DNA from: Bacillus sp. HNG | Lineage (GTDB): Bacteria; Bacillota; Bacilli; Bacillales; Bacillaceae_L | Length of the DNA: 64,000 nucleotides | Assembly: GCF_003400205.1 (NCBI RefSeq) | Contig: NZ_QUQV01000014.1 | Coordinates: forward strand, 1 to 64,000 | Reading direction: 5' to 3' | Part shown: one piece after another, positions 1 through 8,999 of the stretch | How positions within the stretch are numbered: position 1 is the stretch's first letter | How the letters are laid out: every line of letters starts with the position of its first letter | Notes under the pieces: model-generated | What the model was told of the DNA's origin: nothing | Databases searched by the model: none | The model's input: only the letters and a program-made list of their open reading frames with translations | Translations under genes and position numbers: made by a program

Positions 1-89
<89 letters not shown>

Positions 90-189
90 AGTATTGATTG
101 CTCAATAAGTTTGTTACTTAGAATTAAAACGTTGACGCTTGTATTGTGTTCAGTTTTCAAAGGACTTTTTTTGACTCGCCTCTCAGAAG

Positions 190-312
190 CGACTTTATTA
201 ATATATCATGGTGATTTATTAATGTCAATAATATTTTTCAAAAGTTTTACCGGCTGATTTCTCTTTTTCAGCGGCGAAATCTAATATAACACGGGGATTG
301 ATTGTCCGTCAA
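190..312 (-). promoter_or_regulatory. Tandem sigma-A promoters P1 and P2 of the rRNA operon
   Basis: Two promoters are visible on the minus strand. The upstream one has -35 TTGACG (312-307) and -10 TATATT (288-283) with an 18 bp spacer. The downstream one has consensus -35 TTGACA (228-223) and -10 TATATT (205-200) with a 17 bp spacer. Tandem P1/P2 promoters are typical of Bacillus rrn operons. The region from 90 to 190 is the transcribed leader. No other gene is seen between 90 and 380. Confidence 0.85.
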
Positions 313-342
313 CAGTAATTGCAAATATTTTATCAAAATAAT

Positions 343-373
343 AAAAACCCCTTCAATAGTATGAAGGAGTTTT
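343..373 (-). terminator. Rho-independent terminator of ygxA
   Basis: A 10 bp stem (371-362 with 355-346, one G-T pair) with a 6-base loop is followed on the minus strand by a T run, a few bases past the ygxA stop. Confidence 0.8.
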
Positions 374-379
374 GGAACG

Positions 380-1249
380 TTACTTATTTACACTATAGGT
401 TCTATGGTAGATACCTTTTCCTTTTGTTTCGAGTTTTTCTACATTAATAAAATGTTTATCTACAAGGAATTCGAGATATACTTCAAGATCCACTGAGTAT
501 ACTTTTAACTCGGGAATTTCCATCATCTCCCCGAATGTCCAAGAACCACTTCTTTGAGATAGAACATTTAAAATATGGTTAGCTCCACGTTTTGCTCTAG
601 AATGAATGAGAAATTCACTTGCAAGGAAGAGAAGCTCCAAACGTTTTTCAAGTGTCTCTTCACTTTCTAAGAGTTCAATATATAATTTATAAATTTGTGG
701 ATCAATTTGTTTTACTTGGGTCCAGACGGTTATTTCAGGATGAAAGCCATTTTCAATAATAGCTAGCCGTGCTAGATGATGAAGTGCATGAATGACATAA
801 TTATAGGCATCTAAATGTTGGTTTGCATTAAAAAATGCTTTACCGTCCTGGTACCGACGAATTAGTTTGGCAAATTCGATTCCCATTTTAATTTGTCGTT
901 CCTCTGCTGGAAATTCATGCAGCTTGTTCCTTAAGTCAGTAATATATTCATTTCGATCAAATAGAACTTTTCCGTTAACAATCCAGTCTACGATTTTTCG
1001 ATTAGAACCGAATAAAAGCCATTCTTTTAATTGACTTTCTTTTACTGTATACAAAGTTGCTTTGTTTTTATTGTAGTCATAATGTTTAATAAACACATTT
1101 TTCTCTGCCTCTTTTACGATTACGAGTAAGGCTAAGTCAAAGTGATCCGTATGTGTAAAAGCATCCTTCCCCTTTTCGATCAGAATAACCCCTAGCGTAT
1201 TGGGTTGGCTTGCTCTTTCTTGGTAAAGAGGTCGAAGTAAATCCTCCAT
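380..1249 (-). CDS. ygxA: YgxA-like nucleotidyltransferase-fold protein
   Basis: Product of 289 residues, matching the size and context of B. subtilis YgxA (beside an rRNA operon, next to ygzB and perR). The family has an N-terminal nucleotidyltransferase-like domain followed by a helical, substrate-binding-like part and a winged-helix-like C-terminus; no cellular role is established. The frame is open further upstream to 1315, but ATG 1249 is chosen because GGAGG lies 9 bases before it and the protein then begins MEDLLRPLYQER like its relatives. It is convergent with the rRNA promoters only through a terminator, and divergent from ygzB. The annotation rests on remembered family resemblance, not on a visible catalytic motif. 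Confidence 0.85.
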   Translation of the reverse strand: MEDLLRPLYQERASQPNTLGVILIEKGKDAFTHTDHFDLALLVIVKEAEKNVFIKHYDYNKNKATLYTVKESQLKEWLLFGSNRKIVDWIVNGKVLFDRNEYITDLRNKLHEFPAEERQIKMGIEFAKLIRRYQDGKAFFNANQHLDAYNYVIHALHHLARLAIIENGFHPEITVWTQVKQIDPQIYKLYIELLESEETLEKRLELLFLASEFLIHSRAKRGANHILNVLSQRSGSWTFGEMMEIPELKVYSVDLEVYLEFLVDKHFINVEKLETKGKGIYHRTYSVNK

Positions 1250-1390
1250 TTTTGATTTCCTCCATTCAAATCCATTGCTAATATATTTCGACGCACCAAA
1301 AATAAAACCCTGCACATTTTATGTAGAATCTTTTTTTATTTTTATCTTTCTTTTTTTATTGTATAGTATAGAAAGGAGGTTAGATTAACA

Positions 1391-1759
1391 ATGGGTGTAA
1401 AATATTCTAGTAAAATTAATAAAATTCGTTCTTTTGCTCTTGCTCTGATCTTTGCAGGATTTATTGTCATGTACGGGGGAATCTTCTTTAGAGAAAATGT
1501 TGTCTTAATGACAATCTTTATGATTCTTGGTCTCATTTTTATTTTAGCAAGTACAGTGGTATATTTCTGGATCGGCATGCTTTCAACTCGAACCATCCAG
1601 GTGGTCTGTCCTTCTTGCCAAAAGCCGACTAAAATGTTAGGTCGAGTGGATGTGTGTATGTATTGTAAAGAACCATTAACTCTTGATCCAGAGCTTGAAG
1701 GAAAAGAGTTCGATGAGAAATACAATAGTAAAAAATATAAAAAAGTAGAAAAAAGCTGA
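1391..1759 (+). CDS. ygzB: YgzB-like small membrane protein with zinc-ribbon tail
   Basis: Product of 122 residues with two hydrophobic segments (about residues 16-33 and 38-60) and a C-terminal CxxC...CxxC zinc-ribbon (CPSCQ and CMYCK), ending in a charged lysine-rich tail. Membrane location with the ribbon in the cytoplasm is inferred. A strong ribosome binding site (AAAGGAGG) precedes ATG 1391, and a TATAGT -10-like box lies just upstream. It is convergent with perR and shares a bidirectional terminator. In B. subtilis ygzB also lies beside perR. Function is unknown. Confidence 0.88.
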   Translation: MGVKYSSKINKIRSFALALIFAGFIVMYGGIFFRENVVLMTIFMILGLIFILASTVVYFWIGMLSTRTIQVVCPSCQKPTKMLGRVDVCMYCKEPLTLDPELEGKEFDEKYNSKKYKKVEKS

Positions 1760-1785
1760 CAGGATGACCTGATCAGCTTTTTTTA
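1749..1785. terminator. Bidirectional terminator between ygzB and perR
   Basis: Inverted repeat AAAAGCTGA / TCAGCTTTT (1751-1759 and 1773-1781) with A and T runs on both sides lies between the convergent genes. It overlaps the last base of each coding region or nearly so. Confidence 0.85.
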
Positions 1786-2226
1786 GTGTGCTGCTTTCTT
1801 TTGACATTCTTGACACGAGCCGTAAATTTCCATTCTATGATGACTAACTTTAAAGCCAGTTACATGTGCAGCCAATGCTTCCACTTCATCTAAACCTGGG
1901 TAATGGAAGTCCACAATTTTACCACAGTCTTCACAAATCACATGATAGTGTTGTGTCGTGATAAAATCAAAACGGCTCGATGAATCTCCGTATGGTAATT
2001 CCTTTACTAAACCAACTTCACGGAATACACGAAGATTGTTGTACACAGTAGCGACACTCATGTTAGGGAACTTTCCTTCAAGTGCTTTATAAATATCATC
2101 TGCAGTCGGGTGACTCATTGAATGAATTAGATACTCTAATATCGCATGACGTTGCGGAGTGATTCGAACTCCGGATCCTTTCAACGTATCAAGCGCTTCT
2201 TTCAAATGATTGTCTGACACCGCCAT
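1783..2226 (-). CDS. perR: Peroxide-responsive repressor PerR
   Basis: Fur-family metalloregulator of 147 residues. It represses peroxide-defence genes and is inactivated by metal-catalysed histidine oxidation. All residues known from B. subtilis PerR are present with an offset of two: regulatory-metal ligands His39, Asp87, His93, His95, Asp106, and the structural zinc cysteines Cys98, Cys101, Cys138 and Cys141. The N-terminal half is the winged helix ([13 protein letters not shown] recognition region). ATG 2226 is preceded by AGAGGTG. A PerR-box-like palindrome lies 30-44 bases upstream, so autoregulation is likely. The convergent neighbour ygzB and nearby ygxA match the B. subtilis order. 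Confidence 0.97.
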   Translation of the reverse strand: MAVSDNHLKEALDTLKGSGVRITPQRHAILEYLIHSMSHPTADDIYKALEGKFPNMSVATVYNNLRVFREVGLVKELPYGDSSSRFDFITTQHYHVICEDCGKIVDFHYPGLDEVEALAAHVTGFKVSHHRMEIYGSCQECQKKAAH

Positions 2227-2255
2227 GCACCTCTTTTCTAGTAAACATTATTACT

Positions 2256-2270
2256 TTATAATCCTTATAA
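2256..2270 (-). promoter_or_regulatory. PerR box upstream of perR
   Basis: TTATAATCCTTATAA matches the Bacillus PerR consensus TTATAATNATTATAA at 13 of 14 defined positions (the single mismatch is C for A at position 9). It lies just upstream of perR in the position expected for autoregulation. Confidence 0.8.
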
Positions 2271-2361
2271 TTAGTGTATCTTGCTTACACTACTTTTGTC
2301 AACATATCTACCATTACTATATGACTAATCCCATTAAAATACGCTTATTTTACTGATTATT

Positions 2362-2910
2362 TCATTGATGGAGTGTAGGTTCACTTTGGCCAAGATTATG
2401 GTTAACATAACGCGCGGCAACAAATAGAAAATCTGATAGGCGGTTTAAGTAAGAATTCACCAATGGATTTACATCTTCCCCAATAGCTACAGCGTTTCTT
2501 TCAGCTCTTCTCACGATTGTTCTTGCAACATGGAAGGCTGCTCCCGCTTGACTACCACCAGGTAAAACAAAGTTGGTAAGCGGAGGATTCTCAGCATCCC
2601 ATTTATCAATTGTTTCTTCCAATAAGGTAATGTCCTCTTCGGATACCTTCCACTTTACTTCCTTTCCTGCAGGCGTCGCTAACTCTGCACCGACGTGAAA
2701 CAAGGTCGTTTGGACTTTTTTAAAAACCTGCTCAATCTCTTCTTTGCCTTCGAATTGAAGTTCATTTAGGTGACCTAAGGCTAATCCAATCATGGAATTT
2801 GCCTCATCACATGTTCCATACGCTTCAACACGTAGATCTGTTTTTGAAACCCGCTGCCCATATACCAATGAGGTTGTCCCTTTATCCCCTGTTTTTGTAT
2901 AGATTTTCAT
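2362..2910 (-). CDS. pduO: Cob(I)yrinic acid a,c-diamide / cob(I)alamin adenosyltransferase, PduO type
   Basis: Product of 182 residues, full length for the family. The enzyme transfers adenosine from ATP to cob(I)alamin to form adenosylcobalamin. Diagnostic stretches are visible: N-terminal IYTKTGDKGTTSL (ATP binding), the LPGGSQAGAAFHVAR segment with RRAER following, and a C-terminal YLNRLSDFLFVAARY helix. It corresponds to B. subtilis YvqK. ATG 2910 has GGGGGT upstream and starts one base past the stop of the dehydrogenase gene, so the pair is probably translationally coupled. No cobalamin riboswitch is seen upstream. Confidence 0.93.
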   Translation of the reverse strand: MKIYTKTGDKGTTSLVYGQRVSKTDLRVEAYGTCDEANSMIGLALGHLNELQFEGKEEIEQVFKKVQTTLFHVGAELATPAGKEVKWKVSEEDITLLEETIDKWDAENPPLTNFVLPGGSQAGAAFHVARTIVRRAERNAVAIGEDVNPLVNSYLNRLSDFLFVAARYVNHNLGQSEPTLHQ

Positions 2911-2911
2911 C

Positions 2912-3868
2912 TTAATACCCCCGGTTCAAGTCAATTTTATTAATAAATTCACTGCCACCTAGCTTATATATATGAAGATTTTTTTCAAAAATTTCAAAGG
3001 ATCTTGGTTGATAAAACTTTGACTTACTTGAAATATGCGGGGTTACGGTCACATTTTCAAGTGTCCAAAATGGATGATCACTTGGAAGTGGTTCCTGTTC
3101 AAATACATCTAGGACTGCATGTGCAATCTTTTTGGATTGTATCGCTCGTAGTATGACCTCATCTTTAACTAAATCGCCGCGTCCAATATTGATAAAAACG
3201 GATTCCTTTTTCATTCTGTCAAAATGGGTATCGTTCAGAATGTATTTTGTTTCGTTCGTGCTTGGAAGAACCGAAACTAGATAGTCAGCTTTCTCGCAAA
3301 TATAATTGAGCTTATCATATTGGACCATTTCATCTATGTATTCATGCTTGTTTCCACTGCGATTTAATCCGATCGTCTTCATGCTAAAAGCTTTCGCTAA
3401 TCGTGCAATTTCACCACCGATGGCACCAACACCTAGGATTCCAATTGTTTTCCCATGAAGCTCGCCAACTGGAAAATGAGTAAGTCGATCCCAGCTTTTA
3501 CTCTTTTGTTGCTCAACAATGATCATATTCTTCTTTGTGACATGTAGCATCATCGAAAGCGTGTATTCAGCCATCGGGATTTTATGAATCCCTCTTACGT
3601 TTGTGACAAGGATTCCTTTTTCCTGAATCGCTTGAAAAGGCATAAGCTCAAGTCCAGCTGAAATCACCATGATCCATTTTAGTTTGTTAGCTTTTTCAAT
3701 ATGCTCCGGGGTTAAGTCTTCCCCGTATGTAAGTAAGATGTCTGCGTTATGTAATTCAGGTAAGGCTTTTTCTATATCCTCACAATAGATAAATTCTTCA
3801 TCCGGAAACGCCTTTTTCATGTTTTCAGTAACTTCCTCAATTGGAATAAATGTTGATAAAATTCGCAT
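2912..3868 (-). CDS. D-2-hydroxyacid dehydrogenase family protein
   Basis: Product of 318 residues. It has the NAD-binding glycine motif GILGVGAIGGEIA near residue 140 and the catalytic triad context of the family: Arg in INIGRGDLV, Glu in DVFEQEPLP and His in TPHISS. These enzymes reduce 2-keto acids or oxidise D-2-hydroxy acids; the substrate cannot be told from sequence. It is the first gene of a two-gene minus-strand operon with the adenosyltransferase, with one base between them. The ATG at 3868 is preceded by AAGGAGG. Confidence 0.9.
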   Translation of the reverse strand: MRILSTFIPIEEVTENMKKAFPDEEFIYCEDIEKALPELHNADILLTYGEDLTPEHIEKANKLKWIMVISAGLELMPFQAIQEKGILVTNVRGIHKIPMAEYTLSMMLHVTKKNMIIVEQQKSKSWDRLTHFPVGELHGKTIGILGVGAIGGEIARLAKAFSMKTIGLNRSGNKHEYIDEMVQYDKLNYICEKADYLVSVLPSTNETKYILNDTHFDRMKKESVFINIGRGDLVKDEVILRAIQSKKIAHAVLDVFEQEPLPSDHPFWTLENVTVTPHISSKSKFYQPRSFEIFEKNLHIYKLGGSEFINKIDLNRGY

Positions 3869-3926
3869 AATTACGCCTCCTTCCTTACTATAGTATCAAG
3901 TTTGGTGAAAAGGTGGAAGGGAAAAA

Positions 3927-4102
3927 AGTGCAAGTGCCTTGATCAGCCCCGACAAGCACAAGACGAGACAGCGAGAAGGTTGCTCTTTGATCTTCTTGAT
4001 GGATTGGCTTGTGACCTCGAGCTGCTCAAAGCAAAGCTTTTCGCAAGATACTCTTAGAAGACTATTCAGGGTGAAAACTGGCTAGGCACTGGAACTAGAT
4101 TA
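3927..4102. repeat. MITE-like intergenic repeat with terminal inverted ends
   Basis: A roughly 175-base segment begins AGTGCCTTGATCAGCC (3933) and ends with AGGCACTGGAACTAG (4084); the ends AGTGCCT and AGGCACT are exact inverted repeats. Inside, ACAAGC pairs with GCTTGT, so it can fold into a long structured stem. Elements with these end sequences are common between genes in Bacillaceae as I recall, but I cannot count copies here. The 3869-4235 intergenic stretch otherwise holds only a terminator at 4104-4134. Confidence 0.6.
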
Positions 4103-4103
4103 A

Positions 4104-4134
4104 GCAAAAAAAGGTGCGAGATTTCTCTCGCACG
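4104..4134 (-). terminator. Terminator of the ABC-2 exporter operon
   Basis: Perfect 8 bp stem GTGCGAGA / TCTCGCAC (4114-4121 and 4126-4133), 4-base loop, followed on the minus strand by a run of T. Confidence 0.85.
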
Positions 4135-4235
4135 AAAATACGCTAACATCTGAGGAGGTATGCCCTACACTTATAAGATACGTACGTTATATGGAAAGTG
4201 TATGGACGTTTGACACTACCTTTAAAAAATAGGCA

Positions 4236-4976
4236 TTAATCGGTCCACTTGAAGTATTTTAAACCGATGACTGTTGATACAATTAAAATTCCTACTAAGA
4301 TTCCGATGTCAAGGAGTGCATCTGTTGTGAAAAGTGTTCCATTCCATCCATCTCTTAGAACATTCACGACATATGTGAGTGGTACGACGGTAGCAATCTT
4401 TTGTAATACTTCTGGATATGTTTCTATTGGGATGGTTGCACCGGATAAAAACATCATCGGATACATTGCAATCATGGCAACTCCTAATGCCGTTTGCATC
4501 CGCTTTGTCACACTTGAAACGATAAAGCCGATTGAGAAAAATGTGATGGAGCTAAATGTTAAGGCTACAAAAAATTCAAGAGGATGTGCTGTTAATTCTG
4601 TGCCAAACCCAAACTTAGCGATTAATAAAATTTCAATCGCACCAACATAGATCGCGATAAACCCTTTTAAAATTGTTGCTGTAAAAATGGCATTTTGGTT
4701 AATAGGTGTTCCTTTTAATCGTTTGTAAACGCCTTTTTCACGATCAATCACAATTTGCAGACCCATTGAGAAAAAGGCTGTTGTAAAAATAATGATGGCA
4801 ATCATGCTTGGGATATAGGCTTGAAAGTAATTTAGACCCTCATATGTGTTTGATTCAAACATTAGTCCAAATACGATGAAGCTAACAGCTGGGACGATAA
4901 AAGTAAACAGTAATGGTAAAGTCTCGCGAAAAAATAATTTTAATTCCATTTGCGTATGTGTAAGAATAGATTGCAT
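4236..4976 (-). CDS. ABC-2 type exporter permease
   Basis: Product of 246 residues with six predicted membrane segments and the ABC-2 type layout (first helix at about residues 20-40, then helices near 57, 105, 134, 164 and 220). It would form the channel of an exporter for a drug, peptide or lipid-like substrate. It follows the ATPase gene by 16 bases on the minus strand, so the two form one exporter. Start ATG 4976 has GGAGG upstream (4986). The B. subtilis relatives include YfiM/YfiN-like and YhcH/YhcI-type systems, but the substrate is not evident. Confidence 0.88.
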   Translation of the reverse strand: MQSILTHTQMELKLFFRETLPLLFTFIVPAVSFIVFGLMFESNTYEGLNYFQAYIPSMIAIIIFTTAFFSMGLQIVIDREKGVYKRLKGTPINQNAIFTATILKGFIAIYVGAIEILLIAKFGFGTELTAHPLEFFVALTFSSITFFSIGFIVSSVTKRMQTALGVAMIAMYPMMFLSGATIPIETYPEVLQKIATVVPLTYVVNVLRDGWNGTLFTTDALLDIGILVGILIVSTVIGLKYFKWTD

Positions 4977-4992
4977 GTGTTATTCCTCCTTA

Positions 4993-5709
4993 TTATTGGG
5001 AAACGGCATATTTTAGATAAACATCTTCCATCGTTCCTGCACCTTGCAGGTAAAAATCGATTAAATTCTGTGGTTGGTCACAGGCTACTAATTTTCCATT
5101 TTTAATCATCGCAATTCGGTCACAGTGCCTTTGGGCTTCATCCATATAATGTGTGGATAGAAGAATCGTTTTTCCTTCATCACGATAGCGATTGATGCAT
5201 GACCAGAGGTCGCGTCTTGCTTGTGGGTCTAAGCCGGTTGTAGGTTCATCAAGAAAGATGATCTCTGGATCGTTTACGAGTGCTAATGCTAAGGATGTGC
5301 GTTGCTGCCAACCACCTGATAGATTCTTAACATATTTGTTTAGATAAGGTTTAAGCCCGAGTGTTTCAATGATTTCCTGTAAGTCTCGCTTTTTATCGTA
5401 ATAAGAGCTGAATAGTTTCAAAGCTTCCTTGACTTTGATTCGGTCATAAAGAGCTGTTTGTTGAAGCTGGATTCCAATTTTTTGCTTAATTTCATTTGAT
5501 GCTTCTTCGACGTTCATACCAAGGACTTTTACTGTTCCTGAATCTGGTTTGCGAATGCCCATCATAATTTCGAGCGTAGTTGATTTCCCGGCACCGTTTG
5601 CACCGATGATTCCAAGTACCTCTCCTTTTTTAACTTGTAGTGTAATGCTGTCCACTGCTTTTACGTCCCCGTAGCTTTTTGATATATTGGTAAGTTCAAT
5701 CACATTCAT
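4993..5709 (-). CDS. ABC exporter ATP-binding protein
   Basis: Product of 238 residues with Walker A GANGAGKST, signature LSGGWQQR, Walker B IIFLDEPTTGLD and the H-loop STHYMDEA. This is the DrrA/CcmA-type ATPase that pairs with ABC-2 permeases. It is promoter-proximal in a two-gene operon with the permease. The ATG at 5709 is preceded by AAGGAGG. Substrate is unknown; no cognate regulator adjoins it. Confidence 0.92.
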   Translation of the reverse strand: MNVIELTNISKSYGDVKAVDSITLQVKKGEVLGIIGANGAGKSTTLEIMMGIRKPDSGTVKVLGMNVEEASNEIKQKIGIQLQQTALYDRIKVKEALKLFSSYYDKKRDLQEIIETLGLKPYLNKYVKNLSGGWQQRTSLALALVNDPEIIFLDEPTTGLDPQARRDLWSCINRYRDEGKTILLSTHYMDEAQRHCDRIAMIKNGKLVACDQPQNLIDFYLQGAGTMEDVYLKYAVSQ

Positions 5710-5817
5710 GCTAAGGTCCTCCTTTTACTTTCGCTTTGTTTTGTTATTCTTATCATAGACAGCGAACCTTAACTCAACCTTAAGTGAGTCTTATATCATT
5801 ATTAAGATTCATGAAAA

Positions 5818-5858
5818 AAGCAAAAAGCTTGGATTATATACACTATCCAAGCCTTTTA
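5818..5858 (-). terminator. Terminator of the TetR/FtsX/ATPase operon
   Basis: GCTTGGAT / ATCCAAGC (5827-5834 and 5845-5852) with flanking A and T runs lies just beyond the stop of the ATPase gene on the minus strand. Confidence 0.8.
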
Positions 5859-5887
5859 CGATATCTATGAAATTGTGAAACAACATA

Positions 5888-6646
5888 TCATATTCCGATT
5901 TCTAACATTTTCGCTGTAACATCTTCAACTCTACGCTCCATATCCGTCCCGTCAAACTTCGGAAGCTTCAACTCAGTCACAATATTTCCGTCTCTCATAA
6001 ACAGAATACGTTCAGACCGTGCTGCAACCTTCACATCATGAGTGACAAGCATAACCGCGGTGCCGTCTCCATTGATTTCGGAAAATAAGTCCATAATCTC
6101 CTGCGCAGATTTTGAGTTAAGCGCTCCAGTTGGCTCATCACCGAAGATAATGTCCGGACCATTCATAAGCGCACGACATATTCCTGCACGCTGAAGCTGT
6201 CCTCCCGAAACTTGGGTAATGTCCCGCTTTTCAAGCCCTGCAATTCCCACTCTTTTCATTAGTGAGCCAGCTTTCTCTGAAATCTTTGCAGCATTTTTTC
6301 GATTATCACGCATAGATGGCAGAATAATATTGTCAATAATGTTTAAGTTTTTCAGCATTGTCGGCTGTTGAAAAACGAATCCCATTTTATTCCGACGTAT
6401 ATCCGAAAGCTCGTTCTCCGAGCACGCCGATAAATCTTTACCGTCAAATAGGACCTTACCACCATTCACACGATCTGTTCCACTTAGTGCAAACAATAGC
6501 GTTGATTTTCCAGAACCTGAGGGTCCCATAATCGTAACAAACTCACCCTTGTTTATTTCAACAGATACCCCATCAAGAACATTACGCTGTTCATTTCCTT
6601 CACCGAACATTTTTACTATATGATCACCGATCAGAATCTTCTTCAT
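5888..6646 (-). CDS. MacB/LolD-type ABC transporter ATPase
   Basis: Product of 252 residues. Walker A GPSGSGKST, Q-loop, signature VSGGQLQR, Walker B IIFGDEPTGALN and H-loop THD are visible, all in the form typical of ATPases paired with FtsX-like permeases. ATG 6646 is chosen over longer frames because GGAGGAG lies 8 bases before it; that binding site sits at the very end of the permease gene, so the two are coupled. Such pairs expel antimicrobial peptides or act as mechanotransmitters. No sensor kinase accompanies it; a TetR repressor heads the operon. Confidence 0.9.
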   Translation of the reverse strand: MKKILIGDHIVKMFGEGNEQRNVLDGVSVEINKGEFVTIMGPSGSGKSTLLFALSGTDRVNGGKVLFDGKDLSACSENELSDIRRNKMGFVFQQPTMLKNLNIIDNIILPSMRDNRKNAAKISEKAGSLMKRVGIAGLEKRDITQVSGGQLQRAGICRALMNGPDIIFGDEPTGALNSKSAQEIMDLFSEINGDGTAVMLVTHDVKVAARSERILFMRDGNIVTELKLPKFDGTDMERRVEDVTAKMLEIGI

Positions 6647-6659
6647 TTGCCTACTCCTC

Positions 6660-8966
6660 CTATTCCTTAATATGTTCGGAAATTTTTGTTTGTCCTGCAT
6701 TCGATGTGCCGAACATTGTTGCAAAAAGAACCATGACTGCCATCATCAGCGGACTAAGCAGATAGGCTTGAATCGGATTAACCATAAAATCAAACGACGA
6801 TGCTCCAAACGAAGAGATAAGCAGGCCCGCAAAGACCTCTCCGAGTGTGTTCGCAAGAAGCGTTCCGAGTACAATTCCGACAATCAGTACAAAAAACGAA
6901 CGTGAATAATACTGTACCTTAATATCCGAATTGCTAAAACCGAGGGCCTTCAATAAAGCAATGGAATACCTGTCCTTTGCAATCAGCATCTTCATGAACA
7001 ACAGTGTAACCAGTATCGTGATCACCAGCGCAACCGCAATTGCGGAGTATGAAGCCATTTCGACAGCACTGATTGTCGATCCTAGAGTTTGAGAAACAAA
7101 TTCATCGATGTCTGAAGTCTTCGCAAAATCGAACTCGTCCGAGTATGCTGAAACCTTGCTGTCTACAAGTGAAATATCTGAGAGTTTGACACAGATGATG
7201 GTCCACATGATGTTTGCTGAACTGTCGGAGAATACTGCCTTTGCAGTTTTACCACCATTTGTAACGTCTGAATATATGCCAGTTACAGTAAGTGCTTTTT
7301 CATTTCCCTCACTCAATAGCGTAATGATATCTCCGACTTTTTTCCCCATCTCTTCCGCATTTATAGATGAAAAGGCGATTTCATCATCACGGACAGGCGC
7401 TCTACCTTCAGCATACTCGATAGGAAATACCGAATGGTCACCGAGCTCAACTTTTATATTTTCCTCTGTTCCGTTATTTGTTTTTACCTTGAAAGTCTTT
7501 GTTGTCATAACAGCATACTTTGAAACGGAATTGTCGTGTTCTATCGCATTTACGATTTCGTCCGTTTTATCAGAATTATTGGTCTGAATGCGGAGATCAT
7601 AGCCTCCAATTCCCATATATTGAATGAAGCCCTTTGAAGATATCGTGTTGTACAGGTTCTGCGGAACAATAATGATAAATGACGCAATTACAAGAACTAT
7701 CAACATTGTTGTGTAAAGTCCCTTTCGCGCGAGAACATCCTTAATTCCAAGGAATATATTCGTGTTAAACCATCTGTTTTGATTTAAAGAAAAACGCTTT
7801 GCGCTCGCTTTCTTTTCCTGAGAAGTCCCAAAGCGTATGGCCTGTGCAGCGGATATTTTTCTAAATTTCTTCAAAACAAAGTTTACATAAGCCACAATTG
7901 CTAGAAATACAATCAGGATGCCTATGATTCCTAGAACTAGGGCATAAGAAGCATTTTCACTTTCCCCCATATACAGCCGAATATTTTCAAGTAGTTTTCC
8001 TTTTAATAAAAGCGAGAGAATAAACCCAAGAATACTACCAACCGCAGCTATGCTTACGTATTTAGCCATATAAATCTTCTTTATGTCAGAAAGGCGAAGC
8101 CCTATTGCTTTCATCACTCCAATTTCACGGTAGTCGTCTTCGATTTTTGCAAGTAGTGTAAAACGTATGCTCATAAATGCGATGGCAACGACTAGTGCGC
8201 TTATCAGAAGGATTACCGCAATCATCATCCCATCAGAAATGGCGTTCATCATTTTAAATAGAGTATAAGTCACGGTTGGTCCATTCGCTTCAAGTCCTGC
8301 AGATGCATATTCCGACTCAAATTCTCCTATTTTCGAGAAATCGTTTAGTCTAAATTCAATCAGATACTCGAGATCTCCAAGGTCCTTTAGCTCTGCGTAA
8401 TCCTGGTTGCTTACGAGAAAACGCTTTGATGCAGAGAGCGAGGAATTCATGGTCGAATCACGGAGAAATCCCGCAACGGTAAATTCTTTCCCGCTTATTA
8501 CTGCTATTTCACCGACCTTTGTAGTGTTGTCCCTCATATAGGCAACTGGAACATAAATCTCTCCATCTGACACATTGATGATGTTCCCGTTAAGATCAAG
8601 AAGATAATCAAATTGCTCATTTTGGATGCTTAAGCCGTTATCCTGAACACTGTTCGCAAGCGAGTTGTATCCTAAACTGATCTGTGAACCATCCATACCT
8701 AGAAACTCCACAATCTGGTATTCTTCGACTTTATCATTTTCTTCTGCAAAAGAATGAAGTCGATTTCTATCTATTTCACCCGCATGCATTTGCATAAAAT
8801 GTGGCGCTTCGGCTTTTGTCATTAGCGCGTCTAGCGCACCTGTTAGATTAACGATGAGTATCGCCGCGAGTGAAACAAGCATGGATGCTGCAGCGACAAA
8901 AATCATAGTTGTAAATGTTATGACTTTGCTCTTTACTATGTCATTTCGGATTAGTCTAAAATACAT
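6660..8966 (-). CDS. FtsX-like (MacB-type) ABC permease
   Basis: Product of 768 residues with two FtsX modules. Membrane segments fall near residue 15-40, then a cluster at about 245-360, another at about 415-440, and a C-terminal cluster at about 640-760. Extracytoplasmic domains occupy roughly 45-240 and 440-630. The duplicated layout (ten helices in total) is characteristic of transporters paired with MacB/LolD-type ATPases. It lies between the TetR gene and the ATPase gene. The ATG at 8966 has AGAGGTG upstream. The composition and style (MTTKTFKVKTNNG and similar) resemble Clostridia-like proteins, so acquisition by transfer is possible but unproven. Confidence 0.9.
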   Translation of the reverse strand: MYFRLIRNDIVKSKVITFTTMIFVAAASMLVSLAAILIVNLTGALDALMTKAEAPHFMQMHAGEIDRNRLHSFAEENDKVEEYQIVEFLGMDGSQISLGYNSLANSVQDNGLSIQNEQFDYLLDLNGNIINVSDGEIYVPVAYMRDNTTKVGEIAVISGKEFTVAGFLRDSTMNSSLSASKRFLVSNQDYAELKDLGDLEYLIEFRLNDFSKIGEFESEYASAGLEANGPTVTYTLFKMMNAISDGMMIAVILLISALVVAIAFMSIRFTLLAKIEDDYREIGVMKAIGLRLSDIKKIYMAKYVSIAAVGSILGFILSLLLKGKLLENIRLYMGESENASYALVLGIIGILIVFLAIVAYVNFVLKKFRKISAAQAIRFGTSQEKKASAKRFSLNQNRWFNTNIFLGIKDVLARKGLYTTMLIVLVIASFIIIVPQNLYNTISSKGFIQYMGIGGYDLRIQTNNSDKTDEIVNAIEHDNSVSKYAVMTTKTFKVKTNNGTEENIKVELGDHSVFPIEYAEGRAPVRDDEIAFSSINAEEMGKKVGDIITLLSEGNEKALTVTGIYSDVTNGGKTAKAVFSDSSANIMWTIICVKLSDISLVDSKVSAYSDEFDFAKTSDIDEFVSQTLGSTISAVEMASYSAIAVALVITILVTLLFMKMLIAKDRYSIALLKALGFSNSDIKVQYYSRSFFVLIVGIVLGTLLANTLGEVFAGLLISSFGASSFDFMVNPIQAYLLSPLMMAVMVLFATMFGTSNAGQTKISEHIKE

Positions 8967-8999
8967 ATGTCACCTCTGTTTTAGCTTCTTGAGCAAAAT

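Noticed and set aside
1342-1725. 127-codon minus-strand frame
   Set aside because: It is antisense to ygzB, which has the stronger ribosome binding site, family match and zinc-ribbon cysteines.
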